Origin: Heliocidaris tuberculata
Taxonomy: Eukaryota; Echinodermata; Echinoidea; Camarodonta; Echinometridae
Reading direction: 5' to 3'
NCBI GenBank assembly: GCA_025618425.1
Contig: CM046845.1
Coordinates: forward strand, 32,359,277-32,423,276
DNA length: 64,000 bases
The position numbers were made by a program, and so were the translations under genes. Below, one piece after another: positions 46,601-58,225 of this stretch; position 1 is the stretch's first letter, and each line of letters begins with the position of its first letter. The notes beneath the pieces are model-generated. The model worked only from the letters and a program-made list of their open reading frames with translations. It was not told where the DNA came from and did no database searches.

Positions 46601-47392
46601 CCTTCCACGATTGATTTATAGAAAGTATCTCTTTCCTTTTTCTATCTTGACAATATTTGTTTCTCCTCTCTTTCACAATATCTGTGTCTTAACAGGTGAT
46701 CACAACAAATATTATCATTCCCAAACTTGCACTTCTGAAGTTCCGCTGAAACTTTATCACCACTATTTAGCTTGATTCTTTAGTTATTCCAATGGCCTAT
46801 ACATCCTACTCTCTCTCTGCATGTTGTCCCAAGAATATAGCCAACAATCATTACTGCTTAGAAACAAATGACGTCAGGTTCAAGTCTATGTCAGGCATCT
46901 CCGGCGAAAGAGGAGAGATTTGACAGATCGGCATGTCATATCGCGCCTTGAGGTGAATCCTTTTGATTTCATCAAAATCTGGTATCATTGATCTGTACAT
47001 GCACTTCAAAGCACTTCAATTTAAGCACAGACTTATCATTCCTGCTCATAATAATTATTTCAGCAGTCAGTTATCATTCCATGGATGTATAACTCGATCT
47101 AATCAAAAGGGATTATCCATTGCGGAAATATGACGCATAATAATTTACCCCGTCTGTCATGAATTCCAATCATTTCGTTAAAAAAACTTCCAAAAGAAAG
47201 GAATACTCATGAATGCGGAAATGAAGGGGAAAAAAAGAAATTTTACTTCACAGAGGCAAAGGTGGTTATCCCGGGGGAGCAGGAAGGGTATAAGGCGCAC
47301 CCCTTTCCTGAAATTTTGAATTAAAAGGAAAACATTATAGATTTAATAAAGTCAACGCTGAGTAGAATTGGGAGGTCTGACCCTAAGCCATC
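46601..47392. other. Upstream region of calcium-sensor gene A, no further gene seen
   Basis: AT-rich, no TATA box can be assigned with confidence, and no recognisable repeat. Expected to hold the promoter of gene A. Confidence 0.4.
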
Positions 47393-47540
47393 AGGGGCCA
47401 GTTGCACAAAACTTGCGTTTAAACGCAAATCAGGAAAATCAATCGCAACATTAATTTCAGCCAATCAGAAGTGCGTATTTAGGACTTGCGTTTGATTTTA
47501 GGAGTTGCGATTAAACCTTAGTTTTGTGCAACGGATCCCT
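47393..47540. mobile_element. Palindromic MITE, GGGCCAGTTGCACAAAAC family
   Basis: Left AGGGGCCAGTTGCACAAAAC and right AGTTTTGTGCAACGGATCCCT are inverted. The subterminal TTGCGTTTAAACGCAA is itself a palindrome and is mirrored by GATTTTAGGAGTTGCG. About 148 bp. Similar in design to the GGGTCCCGTTTCATAAAAC elements at 6798 and 38446. Confidence 0.8.
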
Positions 47541-47932
47541 GATTAGTTTAATTTACAACATACAGCCTTGGATTTGGATGTGTATGTATGAAATAAACTT
47601 TAAAAGCAATGTCTTCTTATATAAGGAAGGATACCCTATCTCCATGCAGGAACCCCATCCAACCCCGTCAATATGCATGTGAAGTGTCACCCCTGATCAG
47701 TCTTGTGCCATTTCTCGGTGGTTCCAGAATATGATGAAGGGGGGGGGGGGGGGGGGGGGGGGGGTGTCCCATTTTGTTCACAAAAGAACAAAGTCATTGT
47801 AGTATAGCTTTTCTGCTCTATCTGTTTCGAATCGGTGACGCGAATGGTATTTTTTAAAGGTCTCTTGGTGTGAACAACGGGGAAATTGAATACCAGCTAT
47901 AATAGTTACTGTTAAATACTACTACTATACTA

Positions 47933-47933
<1 letters not shown>

Positions 47934-47984
<51 letters not shown>

Positions 47985-48046
47985 GCTACTACTACTGCTA
48001 ATACTATTACTACTACTACTTATACCACTACTACTTCTACTACTAT

Positions 48047-48109
<63 letters not shown>

Positions 48110-48350
48110 CACTACTACTACTACTACTATACAACTACTACTATACTAATACTAATACTACTATACTATACTTCTACTTCTACTACTACTACTACTTCTA
48201 CTACTACTACTACTATACAACTACTACTATACTAATACTAATACTACTATACTATACTTCTACTTCTACTACTACTACTACTTCTACTACTACTACTACT
48301 ATACTACTACTACTACTACTACTACTATACTACTACTACTACCCCAGCAA
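47934..48350. repeat. (ACT)n/(TAC)n microsatellite, about 410 bp
   Basis: Long trinucleotide tract with a ~70-bp higher-order duplication (TATACAACTACTACTATACT...CTTCTACTTC repeated at about 48127-48185 and 48212-48265). The long Ser-rich open frame on the minus strand is purely a product of this repeat. A run of 24 G precedes it at about 47741-47764. Confidence 0.95.
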
Positions 48351-48352
48351 AC

Positions 48353-48765
48353 ACAAAACGTTTTCAGAACGTTCACAAAACGTTTTTATTAGGTCCGCTA
48401 CGTCTTCGTCTTAATAAACGTTTACAAAACGTTTTTATTAGGTCCGCTACGTCTTCGTCTTTAATGAACGTTCACAAAACGTTTTTATTAGGTCCGCTAC
48501 GACTTCGTCTTTATTAAACGTTTAAAAAACGTTTACAAAACGTTTTACCAAGACGTATTTTGGTGAACGTTTAACTGGAGTAGATGTTAATTATCATTAT
48601 TATTATATGATTCTTACTGTAATTGTTGATGTTATTATCATCATCTTTATTATTAATATTATTATTTTTATTATTATTATTATCATTATTATTATCATTA
48701 CTATTATTATTATTATTATTATCATCAATATTATTATTATCATCATAATTATTGTTATTATTATC

Positions 48766-48815
<50 letters not shown>

Positions 48816-49793
48816 AAGTAAACACCAAACGTTTTTAAAACGTCCAAAAGAAAACGTTTTTTAATCGTTTAAAATTGGACCATGTACATGATATGATCGA
48901 TCATGATTCATGAAAATTCACACAAAACCACGATTGACCAAAATCATATTTTAAAAAGGATAAACGGCAATCTATTTTGACAATTAAATTTGTGCTATAA
49001 TGCAAAATGTATTTACATTAATTTTTATGCCCGATGCAATTCGAAGAGGTATTTATAGGTCACAATTGAAAAAATGTAATCTTCAACTATTTTTTACGGT
49101 CATTGCCATCTGGTCCCTATATATAGAAAAACCTGCCAAGAAAACTATAAGTAGGTTTAGTATAGTGTATAATAGTATAGGATATAGGATTAGAGTTGTT
49201 AAGATATTCGGATTATATAACATTGCAATGAAAATGGAATGAGCAGAAACACCTTCATTCCTGTTTTTATTCTTATGTCTGCCAGGTTTTATAAACGTTC
49301 TTTAAAGGTTTTCTGGACGTTTTTAAAAGGTCTGCCGGGTTTCAAAACGTTCTAGAAAGGTTTTATGTACGTTCTGGAAGGATTTTTTTGGATGTACTTA
49401 AAACGTCCGCCAGGTTTTATGAAGGTTCTTTAAAGGTTTTTTGGACGTTTTTAAAACGTCTGCCAGGTTTCAAAACATTCTAGAAAGGTTTTTGAGAAAC
49501 GTTTTATAAACGTTCATAAAACGTTTGCTGGAGGTTTTTTAAAGGTTCTTCAAACGTTTTTTAAACGTCCGTAGGTTTTCTGCAGGTCCTTCATTTAGAA
49601 GCAAATTTTCAAAGGTTTTTATTTGGTTTTTTAAACGTTTAAAAAACGTTTTTTAAACGTATAAAAAAACGTTTTTAAAACGTCCAAAACCTTCCACAAA
49701 AATACGTCCAAAAAAACGTTTTTACGAAACGTCCAGAGAACCAACTTGGAACGTTTTTAGAACGTTTTTAAAACGTCCGATTGTTAGCTGGGA
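48353..49793. mobile_element. ACGTTTT-rich element inserted inside the trinucleotide repeat
   Basis: The left end CCAGCAAACACAAAACGTTTTC and right end AAAACGTCCGATTGTTAGCTGG form short inverted termini (CCAGCAAACA / TGTTAGCTGG). The interior is dominated by AACGTTTT and its complement, with three tandem ~53-bp units containing TATTAGGTCCGCTACG (48385-48515) and an (ATT)n tract (48590-48815). ACT microsatellite lies on both sides, so the element apparently landed within a pre-existing repeat. No transposase frame. Superfamily not certain. Confidence 0.75.
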
Positions 49794-49796
49794 CTA

Positions 49797-49831
<35 letters not shown>

Positions 49832-49863
49832 ATACTAATACTACTACTATACTACTACTACTA

Positions 49864-49897
<34 letters not shown>

Positions 49898-49930
49898 GCT
49901 ACAAATACTTCTATTTCGTCTTCTCATACT
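49794..49930. repeat. (ACT)n microsatellite, right-hand part
   Basis: Continuation of the ACTACT tract after the inserted element, degrading into a CT-rich stretch (49930-50270). The long Leu/Ser/Thr open frame spanning it is low complexity. Confidence 0.9.
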
Positions 49931-51033
49931 GCTGCTGCTACTAGTATTACTACTTCTACTTCTTCCTCTTCTTTCCTTCTTTTTTTTTTCTACTACTACT
50001 ACTATTATTCTTCTTCTTTATCTCTTTTCTTCCTCCATATTTCCTCTATTTCTCTGTCTTTCTGTCTCTCTCTCTCTCCCTCTCACTCTCTCTTTTTGTG
50101 TATCTTCTTTTCCTCTATTTTTTTTCTATCACCATCCCTCTTTCTCCATCTGACCCTCCCTTCTTTCTATTTCCATCTCTTTCTGTACTTATTTATTTCA
50201 CCCTCCCATTCTCTTTGTCTCTCTTTCTCTATCTCGCTCTCACTCTCCCTCTCTTCCGCAGTATCTATATATTGCAGTTCTCTAGTTTGTTTTTAAGAAA
50301 GAAAATAAACGAATTTCCATGCTGAGGTTTTAATTCAGTCTTCAACATCATTTATTTTCCATCACAGCTTTTTTGATAACTGAAACACAAACATTTGCAT
50401 TTTATACACCATTATATACAAGTTCAAAAGTTTACCAACGTTTTAACAAATACTATAGGCCTCAATCCACATATGGTATTACATTTGTTATGACTATTTA
50501 GACATTCAAAATGATGACATTGGGTGCAAGAAACACATATAATTATGTTAGCCTGATTGATACTATCGTCTAATGTGATCGTTTTGCTCGCTGAATTTTT
50601 AAAACTTAATGTATAAACCAATCAAACAACTAGTTATTTTATGTACGCTATATCGGAATTCTTTTATATTATAGATGCTCTTCCCTAGATACACGAACAT
50701 CGGGAACGGTAAACAATATATGACATGAAGCTGACATCCAATTTTACTAATCTACGCACCATTTCTTTCAGGGATACAGTCCAAGCTATATACGTTGCAC
50801 TTAAGACCCACATATCTAATACATGTAGCAATAACTATAACTCTGGCTATAGTGGTAGGCCTTGCCATCTTAGTAAGAATGATATCTACTGAATTGCGCA
50901 TATCGGAGTTGACTGCAAAAAGATCATCATTTACTGCAATAAAAGAAAGATTTGCATCTGGTATTTCTTTTTCTTTCTTTCTTTCTTTTTTTTTTTTTTT
51001 TGGTAAACACACCGAGAGAGATGCTAAAGTTAC

Positions 51034-51624
51034 CTTTAAAGGAAACCAAAACCCTAGGAGAGAATCAATGTTATTGGAAAGTGAAAATTTAGAGAAGCAG
51101 TTTACAAAAAGTTTCATTAAAATTGGTTAAAAAATGAGAGAGTTATGGAAGTTTGAAAAGTCTCGTTTTACTTTCTATGGGGATCCTCAAATTGGCAAAA
51201 TTGCTTCAAAATGGCTGATTTTGTGGACACCTCTCCATTTGTTTTGTACACAGATTTTCAGATTTTCCCCATTATCTTTCAAGGTGCAGTTAATCTCCTT
51301 CTGAGCTCAACATATATAATGGGGAAGTGTATTTTACACCACATATGTCGAGTTCAGGAGGAGACAAGGAGCACCCTGAGAGATAATGGGGAAAATCTGA
51401 AAATCTGTGTACAAAACAAATGGAGAGGTGTCCACAAAATCAGCCATTTTGAAGCAATTTTGCCAATTTGAGGATCCCCATAGAAAGTAAAACGAGACTT
51501 TTCAAACTTCCATAACTCTCTCATTTTTTAACCAATTTTAATGAAACTTTTTGTAAACTGCTTCTCTGAATTTTCCCTTTCCAATAACATTGATTCTCTC
51601 CTTGGGATTTGGTTTCCTTTAAAT
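51034..51624. mobile_element. Palindromic MITE, ~590 bp, very long arms (family with 60959-61543)
   Basis: TTTAAAGGAAACCAAAACCC on the left mirrors GGGATTTGGTTTCCTTTAAA on the right. The arms stay complementary for about 250 bases: GTTATGGAAGTTTGAAAAGT / ACTTTTCAAACTTCCATAAC, CTTCAAAATGGCTGATTTTG / CAAAATCAGCCATTTTGAAG. The two open frames inside are mirror images of one another and not genes. Confidence 0.92.
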
Positions 51625-51934
51625 GTAATTTGGAGAGAATAGCAGCACTAGGTTATCTTGATATCATGAATATGCTCAATCTATAGTACAGTAATCTATA
51701 GTTGCTTTTCGCACTTGAATAGAAATGTTGAGTAATGTTATTAATAATGGAAACCAATTGGCGTTCAAATCACGAATTGTTGTAAATCTTCTCCTCTAGC
51801 ATGTCTAGTACTATATCCATACCCTATCACACCTCCTCTTGTGGATGCTCCTGATGAAGTTCCCGGAGGGAATCACTGAATCTTTTAAACTTTCATGAAA
51901 CCGAACGTTTAAACAGAAGGAATCTTCAAGACCA

Positions 51935-52140
51935 AAATTGATGGTTGTACCACACATGCTCTGGCGACAATTATTGCTTCGCGGTTAATATCCTATACCA
52001 ACCGAATTCTTAACTTCAATCCCGGACCAAACACTGTGCCTCACCCTCGCCATAGCCCTAACTCTAAACCTAAACTGAAAGCCATTTGCACCCCTCATCC
52101 TATACATGATATATCTTTGACGAAATAAAGGCAGGAGCAA
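51935..52140. repeat. Dispersed repeat, second copy of the 1561-1845 element
   Basis: Shares CACATGCTCTGGCGACAATT-type start, TTGCTTCGCGGTTAATATCC, TAACTTCAATCC, the CCTAA-like series (here CCCTAACTCTAAACCTAAACTG) and ATATCTTTGACGAAATAAAG. A partial relative containing GTGCTCTGGCAACAATTA lies near 25990-26090. Confidence 0.65.
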
Positions 52141-52263
52141 TTTTCACTAGAGAGCATGCTGTATGCCGGAGCACTGACCAAATTTCGTATGTATATGTAC
52201 CTTCAATCATTGAACTGTGACACTGGCATGAGATAATAAGTTATGAATTGGATTATTTTACAT

Positions 52264-53334
52264 TTACTGTTGCAACATGGCAATGATTCCTGGATCATTT
52301 GAGGCTGCATCAAGGAATTCACTCTGTGATAATCTGTTATCGCCATCCCTGTCTACGTTTCTGAATATCTTCTCGAGTTTATTCTCAGGTGTAGATTCAT
52401 CATACGGCGTGTCCTCCGACATCTCACCTACCATTCTGTACAATGACTGGAAGGAGAATTGAAAAAAGAGAGTAACTGATAAATAATAATTATTCTTATA
52501 GTAATTAACAGTTATGATCATTATGCAATACATTGTATCCCAAATAGGGTAGGGATTTGTAAATGGAAACGAGTCACGGACCATTGACCTTTTGTGGTAT
52601 CTTATTGGTTTTAATAAACGAATATTCTTAGCTTAATCGTGTATTTATTCGAGGTTATTCGAAAGGAGAAACTTCTCCATTGCAACCGAGGATGGCTACA
52701 AACTTCCCAAAATCGATATAAACTTCCAATATAGCTCAATGATGTTGTCCCTAAAAGAACGCGGACTTGGGAAAACTAGTTTTGCAAAATCAAATTCTCT
52801 TTTCATTTCTTTTTTTCAATTTCAATCTCACAAACCGATTTTCAAACATGAAAATAATGATAGGTCTACAAATTTTCGTTGTAAATTTCAATGTTTAAGG
52901 ACGACAATGTTGTCACAAAGGGATGGAAAAACGGACAACGGGAGTTGGGGGTGTGAGAAATCTCTAAAACTAAGTTGCTATTTACCTGAAGTATCTCCAA
53001 CATCTCTGGTCTGGAAATGTATCCATCCTTGTTAAGGTCGTACATACTGAAGATCCACCTCAACTTCTGATCAATTGTGCCCCGAGCTAACACGCTCATA
53101 CCACACATGAACTCTCGGAAGGAGATCGACCCGTCTCGGTTGCTGTCGAAAGTACGGAATACGTGTTCGGTAAACCTCGTGGAGTCGCCCGAAGGAAAGT
53201 GTTGGGAGTACACCTTTGTGAAGTCCGCTCTTGTAAGGTAATCCTTATTGGAGGCTGTTGAGATATTGAGAGACAGGTGGATGAGAGGGAAACAAGATAG
53301 AAATAGAGAGGGGAGAAAGACAGAGAAAGAAAAA

Positions 53335-53369
<35 letters not shown>

Positions 53370-53683
53370 GAGGGGGAACAATTGTATTTAGATACATTCA
53401 CTGCATGTGGTTTTTCATTTTGATCAAAAAAGGCATTATTTTCTATTTAATGTTTAGGTTACAACTGGTGTTTTAGGTATATCATTTTCATTTTTATTAT
53501 AACCTACTTTTTAATGTTTTAGTCCGTCAACATTAAACCCATTAACGATTACGTATACAGCCTTTCAAATTAGTCACAAATATATAATGAGCTTTATTCC
53601 GTCATAATAGGGACTGGTGTATTGGGGAGACACGAGTACAAAGAAGCAAGACAAAAAGTGTCTCCCTAATACACCAGATATGG

Positions 53684-53731
<48 letters not shown>

Positions 53732-54022
53732 TAATTTGAAAGTCTCTATACGTAAATGTATGTAACTTTTAAGATTTATCTTAAAAAGTCGGATAGAATA
53801 AGGACAACTTATTAATATCAGAATGCTTTTTTTCAGTCAACATGGTTGTGATTACAATCCATATGAATATAAACTTTATAAACCATGAAATAATGATATC
53901 AACAACTTACCTTTCTTGAAATCTGCATACCATTGTTGAAGTTCTTCTTTTGTAAACTCTGTCTGTTTGCGTAAATCCGAAAGATCCTCAGGTTTCAAGT
54001 CACAGCTCGGTCTGTTACCCAT
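52264..54022 (-). CDS. Neuronal calcium sensor-like EF-hand protein B (hippocalcin/VILIP type)
   Basis: Three exons, minus strand: 54022-53911, 53254-52986 and 52446-52264 (TAA), encoding 187 residues, GT-AG introns in the same positions and phases (1 and 0) as gene A. Start chosen at MGNRPSCD, where Gly2/Ser6 fit N-myristoylation; the frame stays open upstream to 54214 through a Thr/Pro low-complexity stretch, which I regard as 5' UTR. EF2 (DSNRDGSISFRE) and EF3 (DLNKDGYISRPE) are canonical. EF4 (DRDGDNRLSQSE) has Asn where Gly is usual at loop position 6. EF1 has lost the family CPxG motif (KASNKDYLTRADF). FRTFD, FREFMCGMSVL, DESTPENKLEKIFR and DPGIIAMLQQ match the hippocalcin/VILIP group. 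Tandem duplicate of gene A, diverged at both ends. Confidence 0.9.
53614..53677. repeat. Hairpin with 20-bp arms next to a (TA)n tract
   Basis: CTGGTGTATTGGGGAGACAC and GTGTCTCCCTAATACACCAG pair with one mismatch across a 24-base loop. A (TA)n run follows at about 53688-53731. Lies in intron 1 of gene B. Confidence 0.8.
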
Positions 54023-54564
54023 GTCCTCTTGTCTTCTTATTCTTGTTGTTGTTATTGTTGTTGTTGTTGGTGGTGGTGGTGGTGGTAGTGATGTTGTTGA
54101 CGGTTGCGTAAATGGTTGTGGTGCCGTAATGTTCGTTCTCGTTGATGATAATTGTCGTGCATTTGACCAAACTGTTGTATGTCCTCCTGAAGGATGAAAC
54201 GCATAGACTATCAATGGGGGTATTTTTACTGATTAAAATTTTGACGTTATTAAATCCAATCAAAAAAAAAAAAAATTAATAAATAAATTCAGAATTCGCG
54301 GACATCTGCATATACGTTACATACTAATAATTATACCATGTATATATGAAGATGATAATAGCTACATTTGTATTGCGCACATATTCATCCCAGGTGATGC
54401 TCAAGGTGATAGTACTACTAATACACTGGCTTTAGCCCATATTACCTAGATGTTAGATGTGTATATAAAATATTAGAATTGATGTGGTTGAGTAAAGAAG
54501 AAATTATTTTCTGACATTTTTTATTCTTTTATTTTCTCAAACTGGGGGATGGTGGCGGCCTATT

Positions 54565-56012
54565 TGACCTACCGGTAAATTGCCATTTGGTCCAATGCCA
54601 TTTGGTCCAATTGTCAACTGATCTAACATATTTGGTCTAATATCATTTCGTCCATTAACATCTCGTCCAATGACCATTTAGTCCAATAGTCATTTCCAAT
54701 AATCATTTCGTCCAATGACCAGTTAGTCTATAACAATTTCGTCTAAAACCATTTCGTCTAATAACCATTTGGTCTAAACCCATTTACTCCAAATACCACT
54801 TGGTTTAATTATCAGTTCGTCCAATATTCATTTTGGTCCAATACCCATTTTGGCTAATCCCAGTTGGTCTAATATCCACATGGTCTAATCATCAAATTAT
54901 TCGTCCAATTACCATTTCGTCTAATCATCATTTCGTCCAGCAACCAATTGGTCTAATGATCATTTCGTCTAATGACTAGTTGGTCTAATAATCATTTGGT
55001 CCAATCTCAGTTCGTCTAATGACCGTTTGGTCCAATAGCAATTTGGTCTGATATCAACAAATATGTTCTTAATACATATTACTGTATACTTTTTTGTTTT
55101 ATTTGAAATGATATATGCCTATACGCTGAAACAATAGGCCTATATATGATAATAGTAATAGCCAAATGATAAAAGTAATAATAGGCCTACCTTTTTAATT
55201 CTTGAAATGATACATAGGCTATGTTGTAATAGTAATGTTTTTAGAAATGATAATAATATAAGCATTATCATTAAGAATAATTATTATTACCATAAAAATA
55301 TTCTAACGAAAGGCATTGTTTTCCACGTTTAGTGGAAAACACCTCCCTTAAATGTGAATTGATCTATAGACGCTAGCTCTAGATACAAATTAACTGCAGA
55401 AATTAAACTGATTGTCGTACAAAACTGGATCTAAAATTTAAAACAATGCAGCACATATTGACGTCCTATAGGGTCGTAGATGGCTATAGCTTTGGCCCCG
55501 TGCTTATTATTAGACTAATTGCTTATTAGACCAAAGTGATTAGACCAAATAATAATTGGACCAAGTGCTAATTAGACCGAATGTTGATTAGACCAAGTGG
55601 TTATTAGACGAAATGGGTTTAGACGAAATGACATTAGACCAAATGAAGTTACACCAACTGAAATATGGACCAAATCATTGATGGACCAAATGTATTGGAC
55701 TAATTTGGTTTAGACCAAGATTATTAGACCAAATGATAATTGGACTAATTGATAATAGACCACATGGTAATTAGAACAACTGGCAAAAAAAAAAGTATTA
55801 GACCAAATGGCTATTAGATCTATGATTAGATTAAATGGCTATTACACCAAATGGTTGTAGACGGAAGTGGCTATTGACCTTACTGGTTATTGGAAGAAAC
55901 TTTGATTGAACGATATTTTGATTAGACCAACTGATACTAGACCGAATGATGTTAGTCCATGTGACAATTGGACCAAATGACATTGGACCAAAATGGCAAT
56001 AAACCGACCTAC
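54565..56012. mobile_element. Giant foldback array of TTTGGTCTAAT-type ~18-20-bp units
   Basis: From about 54585 to 55060 the sequence is a run of degenerate units such as AATGACCATTTGGTCC, AATCATTTCGTCT. From about 55505 to 56005 the complementary units (GGACCAAATGACATTGGACC, TTAGACCAAATGGCTATT) run in reverse. The outermost CCGGTAAATTGCCATTTGGTCC and its mirror near 55975-56012 pair well. The spacer (55060-55500) is AT-rich and unrelated. It lies upstream of gene B. No coding content. Confidence 0.9.
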
Positions 56013-56064
56013 CCTGTGTCTGCTTTTTTGCTACAACATCTACAAACATCGGATGCTGTACCCA

Positions 56065-56845
56065 CACTGTAAAAAATAAGTGTAAAACTATAGGTTTTCT
56101 GGCCCTTGAAATTACAAATTATTGCCGTTATTTCAATTTTACAGTCTTTTTCCTGTAAAACAACAGCAAGTTTGGTGGTTTACCGGAAATCAGCATATAT
56201 TTACAATCGCTCGACATAAAACACTGTTAAAAAAACATTTTCTCATATTATAACAAGTTACCCTATTAAATTACCAAATATTGGGGGAAAACACTTATAT
56301 GAATATTCATGAATTTTTAGTAGCGTATGGTTTGGGGTTGCCCGATTTACTAAGGGGTATATAAGAGATTACACTAGACTGAACTAACTGGATAGGATAA
56401 GTCTAGGAGGATAGATTAAGATAGAAAATAGGATAAGTTAAAGCAGGATAGGTTACAAATGTAAAGAAATAACTGTACAACTATAGACTTTCTGGTTCTT
56501 GCGACTACAAGTTATTGCCAATTTTTCAATTTTACAGTCTTTTTCCTGTAAAACAACAGCAAGTTTATTGGTTTACCAGAAATCAGCATATGTTTACAAT
56601 CGCCCGACATAAAACACTGTTAAAAAACATTTTCTCATATCTTAACAAGTTACCCTGTTAAATCACAAATCGTTTCCATGGTTCTGTTTTAATTTATATA
56701 GATTTTCCTGTTAGAAGTTAAAGTTTCTACTATTTAACAAAAAACTGAAATCTGTTATTTTACATGTACTGTGGAAAAACGGGCATTCCCGGCATCCTGA
56801 CTGCCAGGAAATTTCCGTGAAAAAACGGCAAAATTTTTTACAGTG
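56065..56845. mobile_element. CACTGTAAAAAAT-ended MITE with an internal ~390-bp-period duplication
   Basis: The ends CACTGTAAAAAAT and ATTTTTTACAGTG are perfect 13-bp inverted repeats, the terminus style of CACTA/Chapaev-like (CMC) elements. Inside, a ~200-bp segment (ATTTCAATTTTACAGTCTTTT...ACAACAGCAAGTTT...CATAAAACACTGTTAAAAAA) occurs at about 56085-56280 and again at about 56470-56665. Confidence 0.85.
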
Positions 56846-56854
56846 CACGAACTA

Positions 56855-57625
56855 AATGATACCAAGGAGCTTCAAGGGCTGGAGTTCCAACTGGCAACAA
56901 ATTATCTCAAGCAGCTGCTCCTTTCTAGGATGCACAAAAGAATCTACAGGTGCGCTGTAGCCTTTGATGTCCGATGTTCGATGCCGCCAACTTCATGGGG
57001 AGCTTGAGTAGTGATTTTTGTCACAAATGAAATTTCGAGAATATTTCACTTTTTATTTGAATAAACAAAGTGAAATTTTCATATATGATAAAATTGAATA
57101 CAAAAGCATAATTGTGTCCCGAAATTTGTCTATATTGTATGATAGCAGTTTCAATTTGTGGAAAAAAAGTAAAATTTTACAATCCTAAAATCTCCAATTT
57201 GACACTCTTCCGATTACTCCCTGCAAACGAAAATAAAAATTGCAATTGTTCAAGTACAGTTAATTATGATGTTATATGTCAGATTAGTGCCCACACATGC
57301 CCAGTTTGATTCATATATCAGGGAATTTTGTACAATTTCTTTTCGCTTGCCCCCAGTAAAGGTAAGCACTGTGAACTGCTCATATCATCAGACTAGTGAT
57401 AGCGAAAAGTAATTATCATTACAAAAGCATATTTTCCTTTGAAAATGGCCCGTAAGTTTGCAGCCAGGCAGGAATCTTTTTGTCATCTTATCTGCAAGGA
57501 AGATCCAGTTAAGCACATGCCTGACATATTTTTCCTTGGCGGCATCGAACATGGTTCAAAGGGAATGAGCTACATGTGACTCCAGCTCTTGAAGCTCCTT
57601 GATGATACATTCAGTTATGTAAACA
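56855..57625. repeat. Inverted pair of exon-like segments
   Basis: On the + strand, 56855-57008 reads openly (KELQGLEFQLATNYLKQLLL...). On the - strand, about 57610-57420 contains the related KELQELESHVAHS. Both carry GGAGCTTCAAG(G/A)GCTGGAGT and ATGTTCGATGCCGCCAA. The shared blocks are in inverted orientation about 600 bases apart. Source family not recognised; possibly captured coding sequence or part of an unknown transposon. Confidence 0.45.
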
Positions 57626-58225
57626 CCTAAAAATAAATTAAAAAAGAAGTATCAAATGTTTAAGTGATCAATACCACACTTAAGCTAGTTTCCGGCATAT
57701 CCTCTCTAACTTTTTTATTCAGATTATATGTATAATTTCAACAAAAAAAACTGTGAGTGAGAGAATATCCGGGATTCGACGATAATTTATTGTTTACGCC
57801 TAAAACCTCTCTCCATTTCCTGCTACATTTGTCTATAATATAAAATATTCATCGTTATAATAGTTAGACCTATATATTTCAAACAAGGATTATGTTTTGT
57901 GCAATAACGACTGTGATAATAGGTCGAAGAAATTCCAGAAAATTTAATGTTATCAGGATTCAAAGACCAAGCTTTATCAGGGTTTATGTTCCAGGCAAAA
58001 GCAGGCACATTGCCAATATCATCTGTACATATGCTAATTAAGTGACGCAAGTCATGCAGGCATTGTGTTCAAGTTTCAAAGTACATGTAGGCCTATAGTG
58101 ATTGCAAATATAACAATCTTTATTTTTACTCCAAGGCCATGATAAACATGTCAGCTCCGTTTGATACGCTTCATTTCATTTCATTTCATTTCATTCCATC
58201 TATTCATTTCTGAACAGAGGTACCA

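Noticed and set aside
47741..47764. G-quadruplex regulatory element
   Set aside because: A plain 24-G homopolymer, one of many here and prone to length error; no gene nearby that it would clearly regulate.
47925..48134. Poly-serine protein on the minus strand
   Set aside because: Pure translation of the (ACT)n microsatellite.
48571..48864. Poly-Asn and poly-Ile open frames
   Set aside because: Translations of the (ATT)n tract inside the transposon at 48353-49793.
51211..51471. 86-codon open frame
   Set aside because: Lies across the centre of a palindromic MITE; both arms give mirror-image frames and no family resemblance.
53614..53677. microRNA precursor
   Set aside because: A 20-bp stem with a 24-base loop next to a (TA)n tract fits a small inverted repeat better; nothing suggests Drosha/Dicer processing.
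53876..54214. Longer N-terminus for calcium-sensor gene B starting at 54214
   Set aside because: The extension is Thr/Pro low complexity from a (GTT)/(GGT) repeat. Starting at MGNRPS restores the family length and myristoylation site.
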